From the NCBI GenBank assembly GCA_965227445.1, contig OZ245751.1, forward strand, positions 5,022,001-5,086,000: DNA of 64,000 bases. Reading direction: 5' to 3'. Below the pieces are notes generated by a model. It was given only the letters and a program-made list of their open reading frames with translations, was not told the DNA's origin and searched no databases. Below, one piece after another: positions 8,871-17,235 of the stretch; within the stretch, counting starts at the first letter, position 1, and every line of letters starts with the position of its first letter. This DNA is from DT-110 sp030148525 (lineage in GTDB: Bacteria; Bacteroidota; Bacteroidia; Chitinophagales; Saprospiraceae). The translations under genes and the position numbers were made by a program.

Positions 8871-9473
8871 ATGTCGGTACCCATTCGAAAACCAAGCCCG
8901 CAAACTGTGCAGGAACCGGTCCACACGGAAGACGAACAAATTATTGCCTGGATCAAGGATCCGGGTACCGTAGACCGCGGTTTCCGGGCTCTGCTGGCAA
9001 AATACCAGGAGCGCCTGTACTGGCACGTCCGCCGGCTGGTGATCGAGCACGAAGACACCAACGATGTGGTACAGGAATGCCTGGTAAAGGTATATCGGAA
9101 AATCGGATCCTTTCGCAAGGATTCGGGGCTGTATACCTGGCTATACCGGATCGCCACCAATGAAGCGCTATCTTTTTTGCGAAAGCAGAAAAGAAAAGCA
9201 ACGCGCTCGATCGACGACGAGGAATTGCTGCTGGCAGAAAAGTTAAAAGCCGATGCTTACTTCGACGGGGATGCCGCACAGCTACATTTGCAACGGGCGG
9301 TCGCACAATTACCCGATAAGCAACGGGCCGTTTTCAATTTGCGATACTTTGAAGAAATGAGTTACCAGGACATGTCGGAGGTCCTGAGTACTTCGACCGG
9401 AGCCTTAAAGGCTTCGTATCACCATGCGGTGAAGAAAATTGAAAAATCGATGGTGGCCACTGAGCCCAACTAA
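8871..9473 (+). CDS. ECF-type RNA polymerase sigma factor
   Basis: A 200-residue sigma-70 family protein of the extracytoplasmic-function class. Region 2 runs from about 42 to 110 (YQERLYWHVRRLV, DTNDVVQECLVKVYRKI, LYTWLYRIATNEALSFLRK) and region 4 from about 142 to 195 (LPDKQRAVFNLRYFEEMSYQ followed by a helix-turn-helix ALKASYHHAVKKIEK). It directs RNA polymerase to a regulon not visible here. The next two genes, a one-pass membrane protein and a periplasmic Spy-like protein, follow 11 and 22 bp behind each other on the same strand, so the trio resembles a sigma / anti-sigma / envelope-stress operon. Start ATG at 8871; the first 30 residues are a non-conserved tail. Confidence 0.93.
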   Translation: MSVPIRKPSPQTVQEPVHTEDEQIIAWIKDPGTVDRGFRALLAKYQERLYWHVRRLVIEHEDTNDVVQECLVKVYRKIGSFRKDSGLYTWLYRIATNEALSFLRKQKRKATRSIDDEELLLAEKLKADAYFDGDAAQLHLQRAVAQLPDKQRAVFNLRYFEEMSYQDMSEVLSTSTGALKASYHHAVKKIEKSMVATEPN

Positions 9474-9484
9474 CTGAAGGAACC

Positions 9485-10000
9485 ATGGATTCAGAAAAAG
9501 ACACACAAAAAGAACTGGAGCAGTTAGCTCCTAACCTGGCACGGCTCAGGAAGCAGCAACCGGAAGACGGGTTTTCCGTTCATCCGTCCTATTTCCGCGA
9601 GCTGGAACAGTCGGTACTCAGCGAAGTACACCGGCAACCAGCAACCAAACGGAGATTTGAGCGGTCAGGTCTGCTTAGCTGGCTGCTCGTCGGGCCCCGG
9701 CCGGCAATGGCTCTGGCGACCCTGGCCTTGGTGCTGGCCGCACTCTGGTATTTGTCGGCACCTGCACCGGAGTCCAACTTGTTTGCGGGGTCATCCGAAG
9801 TGGATGCCGAAGAATTGCGTGCCTACGTACATGAGAACCTCGATGACTTCAGTCCCGGCTTCATTCTCGAAGTTGCCGAACAGGATATGGCCTTTGAAAT
9901 GGATCTGTCGCTGGACGACCTCTCGGAAGAGGAAGTCGACCTACTGCTGGACGAATACCTGGAGGAATTAGACCAAGAAACCCTGGAAGACATTTTATAA
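9485..10000 (+). CDS. Single-pass membrane protein, candidate anti-sigma factor
   Basis: A 171-residue protein with a charged cytoplasmic N-terminus of about 75 residues (containing HPSYFRELEQSVLSEV), one hydrophobic helix at about 76-95 (PAMALATLALVLAALWYL), and a very acidic C-terminal half (DLSEEEVDLLLDEYLEELD). The topology and position directly after an ECF sigma gene are those of anti-sigma factors, but no ZAS zinc motif or RseA-like signature is visible, so the role is inferred from context. The acidic C-terminal region would be periplasmic. It is translated 11 bp after the sigma gene, and the Spy-like gene starts 22 bp later. Confidence 0.65.
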   Translation: MDSEKDTQKELEQLAPNLARLRKQQPEDGFSVHPSYFRELEQSVLSEVHRQPATKRRFERSGLLSWLLVGPRPAMALATLALVLAALWYLSAPAPESNLFAGSSEVDAEELRAYVHENLDDFSPGFILEVAEQDMAFEMDLSLDDLSEEEVDLLLDEYLEELDQETLEDIL

Positions 10001-10022
10001 ACGGAGGGAAACACACATCACC

Positions 10023-10472
10023 ATGAAAAAGCTACTATCCATACTTGTCAGTTGTACGCTGCTCGCGTTACCGGCTGCGCAGGCGCAATTGGAGCCCGAC
10101 CTGCCCCTGACCGACCGCATGAAAGCCATGAAGGTGGCCTTCATTACTGAAAAAATTGGCCTCACTCCGGAGCAGAGTCAGGGTTTCTGGCCAGTGTACG
10201 AAGAGTTTCAAAACAAGCAAAGAGACATTCGCCAGGCCAACCGTCCCGGGAAGAATATCAATCAGATGAGCGATGTAGAGCTCGAAAAGTATTTATACCA
10301 AAACCTGGAGAACGAAGCACAATTGCTCGAACTCAAACGCACCTACCTGGAGCGTTTTCAGGAAGTCATCACCATTCGACAGATCGCGTTGCTGCAGAGG
10401 GCCGAACGGGATTTCAACCGGCAGGTTGTCGAACGCTTACTTGAGCTACGCAAGCGGCGTGGCCGCAATTAG
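10023..10472 (+). CDS. Spy/CpxP-like (LTxxQ) periplasmic protein
   Basis: A 149-residue protein with a clear signal peptide (MKKLLSILVSCTLLALPAAQAQ, cleavage after AQA). The mature part is helical and rich in Gln, Glu and Arg, with the motif LTPEQSQGFWPVYEEF (about 50-65), as in LTxxQ proteins such as Spy and CpxP, and a long C-terminal amphipathic helix ending in basic RKRRGRN. Spy-type proteins are envelope chaperones or stress sensors; some relatives sense metals. As the last gene of the sigma/anti-sigma operon it is a good candidate for the effector or feedback sensor of that pathway. Function is inferred from family and context only. Confidence 0.75.
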   Translation: MKKLLSILVSCTLLALPAAQAQLEPDLPLTDRMKAMKVAFITEKIGLTPEQSQGFWPVYEEFQNKQRDIRQANRPGKNINQMSDVELEKYLYQNLENEAQLLELKRTYLERFQEVITIRQIALLQRAERDFNRQVVERLLELRKRRGRN

Positions 10473-10552
10473 AGATTATGGACGTGATATCAGGTATTTT
10501 CACCCCGTCGTAAAATAAATACGCTTCCCATCTGATTTCCGGCTTTAGGACT

Positions 10553-10560
10553 TACTTTTG
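10553..10560 (+). promoter_or_regulatory. Promoter -7 element TACTTTTG for the EamA gene
   Basis: An exact match to the Bacteroidota -7 octamer TAnnTTTG, placed 19 bases before the GTG start at 10580, which would give a very short leader. No TTTG at the usual -33 spacing was found, so this is a partial match. Confidence 0.45.
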
Positions 10561-10579
10561 CGGCATAAAAGTACGATAC

Positions 10580-11500
10580 GTGCCGCAAAACCTAAGAGCT
10601 CACCTGGCGCTCATTGCCGTCGCCTTTATTTACGGTGGAAATTACTCCATTGCCAAGATCGTCATGGACGACGGATACCTGCATCCGTTTGCGTTCATTT
10701 TGCTGCGGGGTGCCATCGGCATGTTGCTCTTCTGGTTTTTCCATGCGGTGTTCGTGCGGGAGCGAGTCGAGCGACGTGACCTTCCTCTGCTGGCCCTTTG
10801 CGGGTTATTGGGAATCGCCATTAACCAGCTCTTTTTCTTTGCGGGATTGCGTCTCACCACTCCGATTAATGCTTCTTTAATCATGACCACCACTCCAATC
10901 CTGGTTTTGGTGGCCTCGGCGATCATGTTGGGGGAGGTGGTTAACGGACGAAAAATTATCGGTATTACGCTGGGAGCCCTGGGGGCCATTTTGCTGATCG
11001 CTTACGGAGAGCGGATCCAATTGGCCACCAATGGGTTGATGGGTGACCTGATGATCATTGTGAATGCTTCGGCTTTCGGTATTTACCTGGTTATTTCCAA
11101 GCCGCTTACGCGAAAATACCATCCAATCACCATTGTGAAATGGGCCTTCACGTTTGGCTTTCTGGCAATACTACCCTTTGGTTTTCAACCGATTCAGGAA
11201 ACCAGCTGGGCCAGCTTTCCAACCGAGGTCTGGGCCTCCATCGCCTACGTTCTGGTGGGTACTACCTTTTTTGCCTACCTATTAAATGCGTACGCATTGA
11301 AACACGTGAACGCTTCCGTCGTAAGTATCTATATCTACCTGCAACCACTGGTGGCAACCGTCATTGCGCTAAGCATCGGCAAAGACCAGCTCGACCTCGT
11401 AAAAGCAGGGTCGGGATTATTAATATTTATCGGCGTATTCCTGGTCAGCAGGAATCCACAGCGTACCCTGACTCCATCTACCCTGTCGCGAACTAAGTGA
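10580..11500 (+). CDS. EamA/DMT-superfamily transporter
   Basis: A 306-residue inner-membrane protein with about ten hydrophobic helices in two repeated EamA halves (roughly 8-140 and 150-290), as in RhaT/YdcZ-type drug/metabolite exporters. Conserved-looking segments include FIYGGNYSIAKIVMDDGY near the N-terminus, TPINASLIMTTTPILVLVAS at the end of half one, and NASVVSIYIYLQPLVATVIA in half two. It likely exports small metabolites or amino acids; the substrate is unknown. The start is GTG at 10580; there is no nearby in-frame ATG upstream, and a -7 promoter box sits 19 bases before it. No signs of an operon with the neighbours. Confidence 0.9.
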   Translation: MPQNLRAHLALIAVAFIYGGNYSIAKIVMDDGYLHPFAFILLRGAIGMLLFWFFHAVFVRERVERRDLPLLALCGLLGIAINQLFFFAGLRLTTPINASLIMTTTPILVLVASAIMLGEVVNGRKIIGITLGALGAILLIAYGERIQLATNGLMGDLMIIVNASAFGIYLVISKPLTRKYHPITIVKWAFTFGFLAILPFGFQPIQETSWASFPTEVWASIAYVLVGTTFFAYLLNAYALKHVNASVVSIYIYLQPLVATVIALSIGKDQLDLVKAGSGLLIFIGVFLVSRNPQRTLTPSTLSRTK

Positions 11501-11782
11501 ATGTAACTCTTCTGCATTTTATATTCGCAAATTGCTAATACTTGGCCTGCTAATACAAGGTAGGTTTAGCCAATCCTATTTAAAAAGTTTTCATACAACA
11601 ATTAACAAATAAATAGAACAGCTAAACTGTTAAAAAACAGCCACTTAAGGTACAAACCGACCACTTACCGAGAAAAAGCGACCGTTTCATAATGAATACA
11701 TGGCAAAGGCAACACCTGGATTCCCTTTGTCGTACTTTGTGAATATATTGTACTAATACGCGTAAACAGCCGAAGGCTCCCC

Positions 11783-13177
11783 ATGAGTTACGAACAGAGA
11801 CCATCGATCATCGACCTTATCTTCGAATACGAAAGCGCCCTGGAAAGCGATCATCTGACGTTTTTTGCCGAGGAAACCTACTGTCAGCTAATTGATTACT
11901 ATTTGGACGACCAGCAGGTAGACCGGGCAATGGAAGCAGTGGAACGCGCCCTGACGCACCATCCTTTTTCGGCCGACTTTTACCTGCGTAAGGCCGATTT
12001 GCTCATCCACCAGCACGATCACCAGGCTGCGTTAGACACCCTCCACATTGCCGAGAATTTCGCACCGGGGAATTTCGATATTCAACTCATGAAAGCCGAA
12101 GCCCTCAGCGACAACGGTCATCACCAGGAAGCCCTTGACCTGTTGGCCGGGCTTGGTTCCTTCGTTTCCGACGAGGAACTCACCGATCTCTACGTGACCC
12201 AGGCACATGTCTACGACAACCTGGAATCCTACGAACAAATGTTCTTCGTACTGAAAGCGGCCCTGGAAATGGATCCCGCCCATGAAGGGGCGCTCGAAGG
12301 TATGTGGATCTGTGTAGAAGCAACCAAACGGTACAAAGAGAGCATCGAAGTCCACAAGCACGTGATCGACGAGGTACCTTACAGCTACCTGGCCTGGTAC
12401 AACCTCGGACATGCTTATTCCTATCAGGGGCAGTACGAAGAAGCCATGGAAGCCTTTGAATTTGCTTTCCTGGCTAACGAAGAATTTGAATTTGCTTATC
12501 GGGAATTTGCGGATCTGGCTTTCGAATTGAAATACCACAAACGTGCGCTCGATGTATATCAGGAGATTCTGCAGCGCTTCACTCCCGACAGCGACCTGCT
12601 GCTGCGCTGCGGCCAGTGTTTCCTGCAACTCGACCTGTACGATCCGGCCATTACCTACTTTCGGGAGTCCCTTAAATTCGATCCAATGAACGACGAGGCT
12701 TTCTTCCACCTGGGCGAAAGCTACACCTTCAAAGAGAACTGGACCACGGCTCTTACCTACTACGTGCGAGCCATTGAGATCGAGGAATTGCGTGAAGAAT
12801 ATTTTGCCTCCATGGGTGAGGTGTACTTCCGCCTGGGAGAAGAGGACCGAGCCGAAGAATGCTTTAAAAAAGCGGTGGGCCTTGCCTCTCAGGATAGTCA
12901 GTACTGGGTACAGTATGCCTCTTTCCTGATGACGACCGGACGCGAGACCGAAGCTCTCACCTTGCTCGACCGGGCCGAAGAAGAAACGCCCGATGTAGAA
13001 CTGCAATACGGGCGCATTGCCTGCCTCTTCGCACTGGGCCGGCGTCAGGAAGCCATCTATCGCTTAGGTGAAGCCTTAGCTGAAGACTTCGACAAACACC
13101 CTTTGCTGTTCGATTTGATCCCGGAAATTGAGTTGGACCCCGATGTCCTGACCCTGATCCTTACTTATCGTTTGTAG
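11783..13177 (+). CDS. Tetratricopeptide-repeat protein
   Basis: A 464-residue cytoplasmic protein without signal peptide or membrane segment. It is built almost wholly of TPR units (for example SYLAWYNLGHAYSYQGQYEE, DPMNDEAFFHLGESYTFKE and EEYFASMGEVYFRLGEEDRA), perhaps ten or more in a superhelix. Such proteins act as interaction scaffolds; nothing in the sequence points to the partner. Monocistronic, with a 282-bp AT-rich upstream gap that holds no exact promoter octamer. Its last 17 bases overlap the 3' end of the convergent polyphosphate glucokinase gene. A 324-codon open frame lies antisense to it and is a shadow of its biased codon use. Confidence 0.88.
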   Translation: MSYEQRPSIIDLIFEYESALESDHLTFFAEETYCQLIDYYLDDQQVDRAMEAVERALTHHPFSADFYLRKADLLIHQHDHQAALDTLHIAENFAPGNFDIQLMKAEALSDNGHHQEALDLLAGLGSFVSDEELTDLYVTQAHVYDNLESYEQMFFVLKAALEMDPAHEGALEGMWICVEATKRYKESIEVHKHVIDEVPYSYLAWYNLGHAYSYQGQYEEAMEAFEFAFLANEEFEFAYREFADLAFELKYHKRALDVYQEILQRFTPDSDLLLRCGQCFLQLDLYDPAITYFRESLKFDPMNDEAFFHLGESYTFKENWTTALTYYVRAIEIEELREEYFASMGEVYFRLGEEDRAEECFKKAVGLASQDSQYWVQYASFLMTTGRETEALTLLDRAEEETPDVELQYGRIACLFALGRRQEAIYRLGEALAEDFDKHPLLFDLIPEIELDPDVLTLILTYRL

Positions 13178-13928
13178 CGGTAACAGATTCCATCTGGCGG
13201 GCATAGATAGCAGCACCTACGGTACCGGCATTATTGAGCAGCTTTGCGGGTAAAACAGGAATGGGGAGGTCGATGCAAGCCTCGTATTTATCGAATTTTT
13301 TGCTGGTCCCTCCGCTCAGAATGATCACATTGGGTGACAGATAAAGGTATATCTGCTCCAGGTATTCGTTGAAACGTTTGCCCCATTCGCCCCACGAAAG
13401 ATCCTCCTCCTTGCGGGTCCAATTGGAAGCATACCGTTCGGCGATCATGCCGTGCATTTTGAAATGCCCAAACTCGGTATTCGGTATGAGCTGTCCGTCC
13501 ATAAACAAGCTCGACCCAAGTCCGGAACCAATGGTAATCAGTACGGTGAGTCCTTTGCGCCCCTTCCCTTCACCAAAGGTCATTTCAGCGATGCCGGCAG
13601 CATCGGCATCGTTGAGGATATGTACCGGTTGCCCCACTATGTTGGAGAACACCTCCTGAGCCTGTGTACCAATCCATTCATTATGAATATTGGATGCAGT
13701 CATGGTAACCCCCTCGCGAATCACCGCCGGAAATCCCACGCCAATAGGCCCCTCATAATCGTGTTGGCGAACTACTTCGGCAAAGGTTTTGGCTACGGCT
13801 TTCACAGTAGCGGGTTGTGGCGTTTGAGCACGAATACGTTCCGTGACGAGCAGTCCTTTCCCAACATCCACCAGAGCGCCTTTAATGCCGGTTCCGCCAA
13901 TATCTATTCCTAATATATGTTCCTGCAT
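13161..13928 (-). CDS. ppgK: Polyphosphate glucokinase (ROK family)
   Basis: Phosphorylates glucose to glucose-6-phosphate, typically using polyphosphate (and often ATP). The 255-residue protein begins with the phosphate-binding GIDIGGTGIKGALVD (residues 7-21). It has the PpgK-type NEWIGT block (about 84-89), a second phosphate loop LTVLITIGSGLGSSLF, and PNTEFGHF with the Glu-X-Gly-His motif of the family. It lacks the CxCGxxGCxE zinc motif of regulatory ROK proteins, which fits a PpgK. The gene is last in an apparent operon (hypothetical, two cyclophilins, ppgK), 15 bp after the PKD-cyclophilin gene. Convergent overlap of 17 bp with the TPR gene. Confidence 0.88.
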   Translation of the reverse strand: MQEHILGIDIGGTGIKGALVDVGKGLLVTERIRAQTPQPATVKAVAKTFAEVVRQHDYEGPIGVGFPAVIREGVTMTASNIHNEWIGTQAQEVFSNIVGQPVHILNDADAAGIAEMTFGEGKGRKGLTVLITIGSGLGSSLFMDGQLIPNTEFGHFKMHGMIAERYASNWTRKEEDLSWGEWGKRFNEYLEQIYLYLSPNVIILSGGTSKKFDKYEACIDLPIPVLPAKLLNNAGTVGAAIYARQMESVTATNDK

Positions 13929-13943
13929 GGGTATTTGCTTAGT

Positions 13944-14903
13944 TTACGGATTCTCCATTTCGGCGGCCTTCTGCGGAAAATACCGCACAATACGCATAGT
14001 CATTTTTACATCTTCCTGTGGCCGATCGCGGGGATTGGTCCTGACGGAGGAGATGCGGTCAATGACGCTCAGCCCGCTGATGACCCGGCCGAATACAGTA
14101 TAGTTTTGATCGAGCGCCGGAGTGCCGCCCATCTGCAAGTAAATCTCCTTATCATCTTGAGCGTAGCGAAAGTCGTTTCTCGCTTCTACTGATTGGAGCA
14201 TTTGCTCCGACACCTGACGCCCGTCGACGATATAAAACTGAGACCCCGAGCTGCGGCGTTCGGGATTCACAGCGTCTCCGGTACGGGCCGCAGCCAATGC
14301 CCCTTTGATATGGACCAGGGTGTCCACAAATTCAGCGGGAATCGTATATCCGGGGCCGCCCGATCCGAGAGGTGCTCCCTGGGCTGCACCACGCGAATTG
14401 GGATCACCACCCTGGATCATGAACCCTTTTATAACGCGGTGGAACAACAGCTCATCGTAAAACCCCTCCCGAACCAATTTCAGAAAATTATCACGGTGCA
14501 GCGGAGTAGCGTCATAGAGTTCGATCAGCATGGTACCGAATTCGGTCGATAGCTCTACCAGGCACGCATCCGGTCCGATGATTTGTACCTGTTGGTAGCT
14601 TTCGCTTACTTTATTTTCACTCTTATAAGCCTTTAGGGTAACCAGGTAGGTACCCGCTTCCGCAAAAAGGTGTTCGGGGTTCGATGCCTGGGAAACAGTG
14701 CCGTCACCGAAATCCCATTCGTAATATTCGGCGTTCGAGGAGGCATTATTGAAGGAAACCCTGGCGGGCGCACGCAGGTCCTCCTGGTCGGCCACCGAAA
14801 ACGTAGCCATCGGTCGGGCACACCCGACCAATACCAGGGCACACAATCCAAAAACGCTTTTTGCAAGGGCTTGCATAGCTTTCATCTTTCCGCTGTCCAT
14901 CAT
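13944..14903 (-). CDS. PKD-domain cyclophilin-type peptidyl-prolyl isomerase lipoprotein
   Basis: A 319-residue lipoprotein with lipobox LVGC near residue 28, then a PKD domain (about 33-108: YYEWDFGDGTVSQASNPEH, typical of PKD WDFGDG motifs), then a cyclophilin domain with FHRVIKGFMIQGGDPNSRG, GSQFYIVDGRQ and NYTVFGRVISG. It would catalyse prolyl isomerisation of exported proteins at the membrane surface, with the PKD domain as a spacer or binding module. The first ATG (14901-14903) overlaps the TAA stop of the upstream cyclophilin gene as TAATG, which supports this start through translational coupling; a later Met at residue 7 is possible. The cyclophilin domain resembles its neighbour, so the pair probably arose by duplication. 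Confidence 0.9.
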   Translation of the reverse strand: MMDSGKMKAMQALAKSVFGLCALVLVGCARPMATFSVADQEDLRAPARVSFNNASSNAEYYEWDFGDGTVSQASNPEHLFAEAGTYLVTLKAYKSENKVSESYQQVQIIGPDACLVELSTEFGTMLIELYDATPLHRDNFLKLVREGFYDELLFHRVIKGFMIQGGDPNSRGAAQGAPLGSGGPGYTIPAEFVDTLVHIKGALAAARTGDAVNPERRSSGSQFYIVDGRQVSEQMLQSVEARNDFRYAQDDKEIYLQMGGTPALDQNYTVFGRVISGLSVIDRISSVRTNPRDRPQEDVKMTMRIVRYFPQKAAEMENP

Positions 14904-15541
14904 TATTTTTTTATCACACGCATACTCATTCGCACATTTTGAAAGGGTCGGTCCGCCCGGTCACGGGATTCCTGAGCGATGGCATCAACGACATCCATGC
15001 CTTCGATAACCTCTCCAAAAACCGTGTAATCCTGATCCAACTGCGGGGTACCGCCCATTTCTTTGTACAGCTCACGTTGGGCCTCGTTATAGGTAATACC
15101 CTTTTGTTGTTCAATGGCATTCAAGTCCTGATCCGTGATCGGTCGACCAGTCACAATATAGAATTGTGAGCCACTCGATCGTTTTTGCGGATTACCATCA
15201 CGCGCTGCAGCCAGCGCCCCGCGAATATGGGGAGCACCGATTTCGGCATCGACCTTATAACCGGGGCCACCCATACCCAGCCGCTGGCCTGGTGCAGCGG
15301 TGCGGGAATCAGGATCGCCACCCTGAATCATAAAGCCGGGAATAACCCGGTGAAACAGAGTACTATCGTAGAAGCCCTCTTCGGCCAGCTTCAGGAAGTT
15401 TTCCTGGTGCTTGGGCGTCGAATCGTACAGCATGACTTTTATTGTTCCCAGGCGGGTCTCAATGGCCACCGTAGGTTCTGAAGGCGTATTACAGGCAGTC
15501 ATTGTGGCTGCCGCCAAAAAAATCCAGAGGATGCGTTTCAT
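14903..15541 (-). CDS. Cyclophilin-type peptidyl-prolyl isomerase lipoprotein
   Basis: A 212-residue lipoprotein: signal peptide with lipobox MTAC (Cys17), then a single cyclophilin domain. Diagnostic blocks are FHRVIPGFMIQGGDPDSR (about 64-81), RGALAAAR, SSGSQFYIVTG and DYTVFGEVIEGMDVVD. It lacks the Trp of cyclosporin-sensitive eukaryotic forms, as bacterial cyclophilins usually do. Likely a folding helper on the periplasmic side of a membrane. Its ATG overlaps the TGA of the upstream hypothetical gene (ATGA, 15538-15541), and its stop overlaps the start of the PKD-cyclophilin gene (TAATG), so all three are translationally coupled. Confidence 0.92.
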   Translation of the reverse strand: MKRILWIFLAAATMTACNTPSEPTVAIETRLGTIKVMLYDSTPKHQENFLKLAEEGFYDSTLFHRVIPGFMIQGGDPDSRTAAPGQRLGMGGPGYKVDAEIGAPHIRGALAAARDGNPQKRSSGSQFYIVTGRPITDQDLNAIEQQKGITYNEAQRELYKEMGGTPQLDQDYTVFGEVIEGMDVVDAIAQESRDRADRPFQNVRMSMRVIKK

Positions 15542-15921
15542 TCTTCTTCGGTATTATTTTCCAGACCACCGTTTTCAGCTTCCAGGTCTGTGAAATATTG
15601 TATTACGTGTTCTTTCAGCCATTGTTCCTGCTCTTCCACTCCGCGTACACTCACCTTTTTGACTTGCTCCCAGTGGGGCCAACCATCCTGATCACGGCCG
15701 GCAAATTCATAAATACCCTCGTAGCTCATCAGCCGGCAGATAGCGATATGCATAAGGTCTTGTTTCTCTTCCTTGGTGAAGGTGTTTTTCCAGCGTCCGA
15801 GCTCCTGCACCCCGATCAAAAACAGGATGGCGTTCAGGTCGGGCAGTTTGTCCTTTCCAAAGCGATCTTTGACCAGGTGCCGGACCCGCAACCATTGAAA
15901 ATCAAATTCCCACGTATTCAT
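15538..15921 (-). CDS. Conserved hypothetical cytoplasmic protein
   Basis: A 127-residue soluble protein that I do not recognise by name. It is helical and charged, with LRVRHLVKDRFGKDKLPDLN and a GVQELGRWKNTFTKEEKQ segment, and an acidic C-terminus. No signal peptide or catalytic motif is visible. The start is chosen at ATG 15919-15921 because an exact promoter octamer TATATTTG lies at 15940-15947 on this strand, which places the transcription start downstream of the alternative ATG at 15957. It heads an operon with two cyclophilins and ppgK, and overlaps the next gene by 4 bp (ATGA). Confidence 0.75.
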   Translation of the reverse strand: MNTWEFDFQWLRVRHLVKDRFGKDKLPDLNAILFLIGVQELGRWKNTFTKEEKQDLMHIAICRLMSYEGIYEFAGRDQDGWPHWEQVKKVSVRGVEEQEQWLKEHVIQYFTDLEAENGGLENNTEEE

Positions 15922-15939
15922 ACCCTCGTTTTGTGACCG

Positions 15940-15947
15940 CAAATATA
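15940..15947 (-). promoter_or_regulatory. Promoter -7 element TATATTTG for the cyclophilin/ppgK operon
   Basis: An exact TAnnTTTG octamer on the minus strand, 18 bases before the ATG at 15921. It implies a leader of roughly a dozen bases. A well-placed TTTG at -33 was not found. Confidence 0.45.
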
Positions 15948-15991
15948 CGGTACGCATCAGGAAATCCGGTAATTCCTTTTCTGCCGAAAGG

Positions 15992-17209
15992 CTACTCCTC
16001 CCGAATCAGTGCCGGTACCCGAACGGCCCGTAAAGCAGGAGGTACCGATGCCAGCAATCCTATCCCGATTACCGTCACGGCAACGACCAGTACATCGCCC
16101 CAGCGCAGGCTGATCGGGTAGGCACCCACCACGTAAGAACCTGGTATCGATACCAAGTCGAGTTGTTTCTGAGCCAGATATAATAAAACCGCCAGGGTGA
16201 GCCCGATTCCCAGACCGAGGGCACTTAACAATACACCTTCCTTCAGGAAAATGTTACGTACGGTGCGGTTGGTCGCCCCCATTGATTTCAGGATTGCAAT
16301 ATCCTTTTTCTTCTCCAGTACAAACATCCAAAGAGACCCCACAAGATTGAAAGCGATGAGTAGCATCATCAGGCTACCGATGGCAAAACCCATCCATTTC
16401 TCTAATTGCATCAATTTCATAAAGGCCTCCTCTTGCTGATAGCGGTCCTTTACGTCGAAGTCAGGTCCCAGCTCAGCTTCCAGGGCACGCTTGGCATCGA
16501 TGATGCGATACCCGTCGGAAACCTTTATTTCTAAAGCGCTTACTTCATCGCTGGTCGCCAGCATCTGACGGGCAAATTCCAAAGAACTGATCACATACTG
16601 ATTATCAAAATCCTGTTGTACCAGGAAGGACCCCGAGGGCTGTACCGTACGACGGCGGAAGGGTTCACCAAATAAGCCGCCCCCCTCTTTTTTGGCCATA
16701 TACACATTGATGCCGCGGAAGGGTGAGGTCACATCGACAGCCAGTTTGGTACGCATGCCCATTCCCAGTACGACCAGTTGCTGGTCGCCGTTGGTGAGTT
16801 TAAAGCGACCTTCCCGGACAGTAGAGTCAATATTGGTTACCAGGTCGTAATACTCATCAACCCCTTTAAGCAGGCCAAAATCCTGCTTGTCCTCGTATTC
16901 GAAAAAGGCGATCTCCTCTAGCGTCTGAGACACAAATTCCACCCCTGGTAAATTGCGGATCCGGTTGAGTTGGGATTCCTCCAGAACAAAGGTCTTACCC
17001 GTTTTGGGCGTTACGCGAAGGTCGGGATTGAAATTACCGTACATGGCGCTGATCAGGTCATCAAAGCCATTGAAAACGGAAAGAAGCAGAATCAGGGCTG
17101 CCGTACCAACGGACAAGCCAAAGATAGAAATTCCGGATATGATGTTAATCGCATTGGTAGAGCGCTTGGCAAAGAGATAGCGACGCGCAATGCGAAACGA
17201 AAGATTCAT
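15992..17209 (-). CDS. LolC/LolE-type ABC transporter permease (FtsX/MacB fold)
   Basis: A 405-residue membrane protein with one N-terminal transmembrane helix (about 20-45, INIISGISIFGLSVG), a periplasmic domain of about 220 residues, and three C-terminal helices (about 265-400), the layout of LolC/E permeases. These extract lipoproteins from the inner membrane for delivery to the outer membrane, together with LolD ATPase; no ATPase gene is next to it here. The family start MNLSFRIARRYLFAKRS is at ATG 17207-17209; the frame is open to 17239, but that extension is unlike the family. It is the last gene of the TMTC/YfiT/GH3 operon, starting 26 bp after the GH3 stop. Confidence 0.87.
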   Translation of the reverse strand: MNLSFRIARRYLFAKRSTNAINIISGISIFGLSVGTAALILLLSVFNGFDDLISAMYGNFNPDLRVTPKTGKTFVLEESQLNRIRNLPGVEFVSQTLEEIAFFEYEDKQDFGLLKGVDEYYDLVTNIDSTVREGRFKLTNGDQQLVVLGMGMRTKLAVDVTSPFRGINVYMAKKEGGGLFGEPFRRRTVQPSGSFLVQQDFDNQYVISSLEFARQMLATSDEVSALEIKVSDGYRIIDAKRALEAELGPDFDVKDRYQQEEAFMKLMQLEKWMGFAIGSLMMLLIAFNLVGSLWMFVLEKKKDIAILKSMGATNRTVRNIFLKEGVLLSALGLGIGLTLAVLLYLAQKQLDLVSIPGSYVVGAYPISLRWGDVLVVAVTVIGIGLLASVPPALRAVRVPALIREE

Positions 17210-17235
17210 GGTGCAGGATTTGCCCGTGAAGGTAG

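Noticed and set aside
12032..13006. 324-codon open frame antisense to the TPR gene
   Set aside because: It lies fully inside a well-supported TPR gene and has no start context or family-like sequence; it is a shadow of codon bias.
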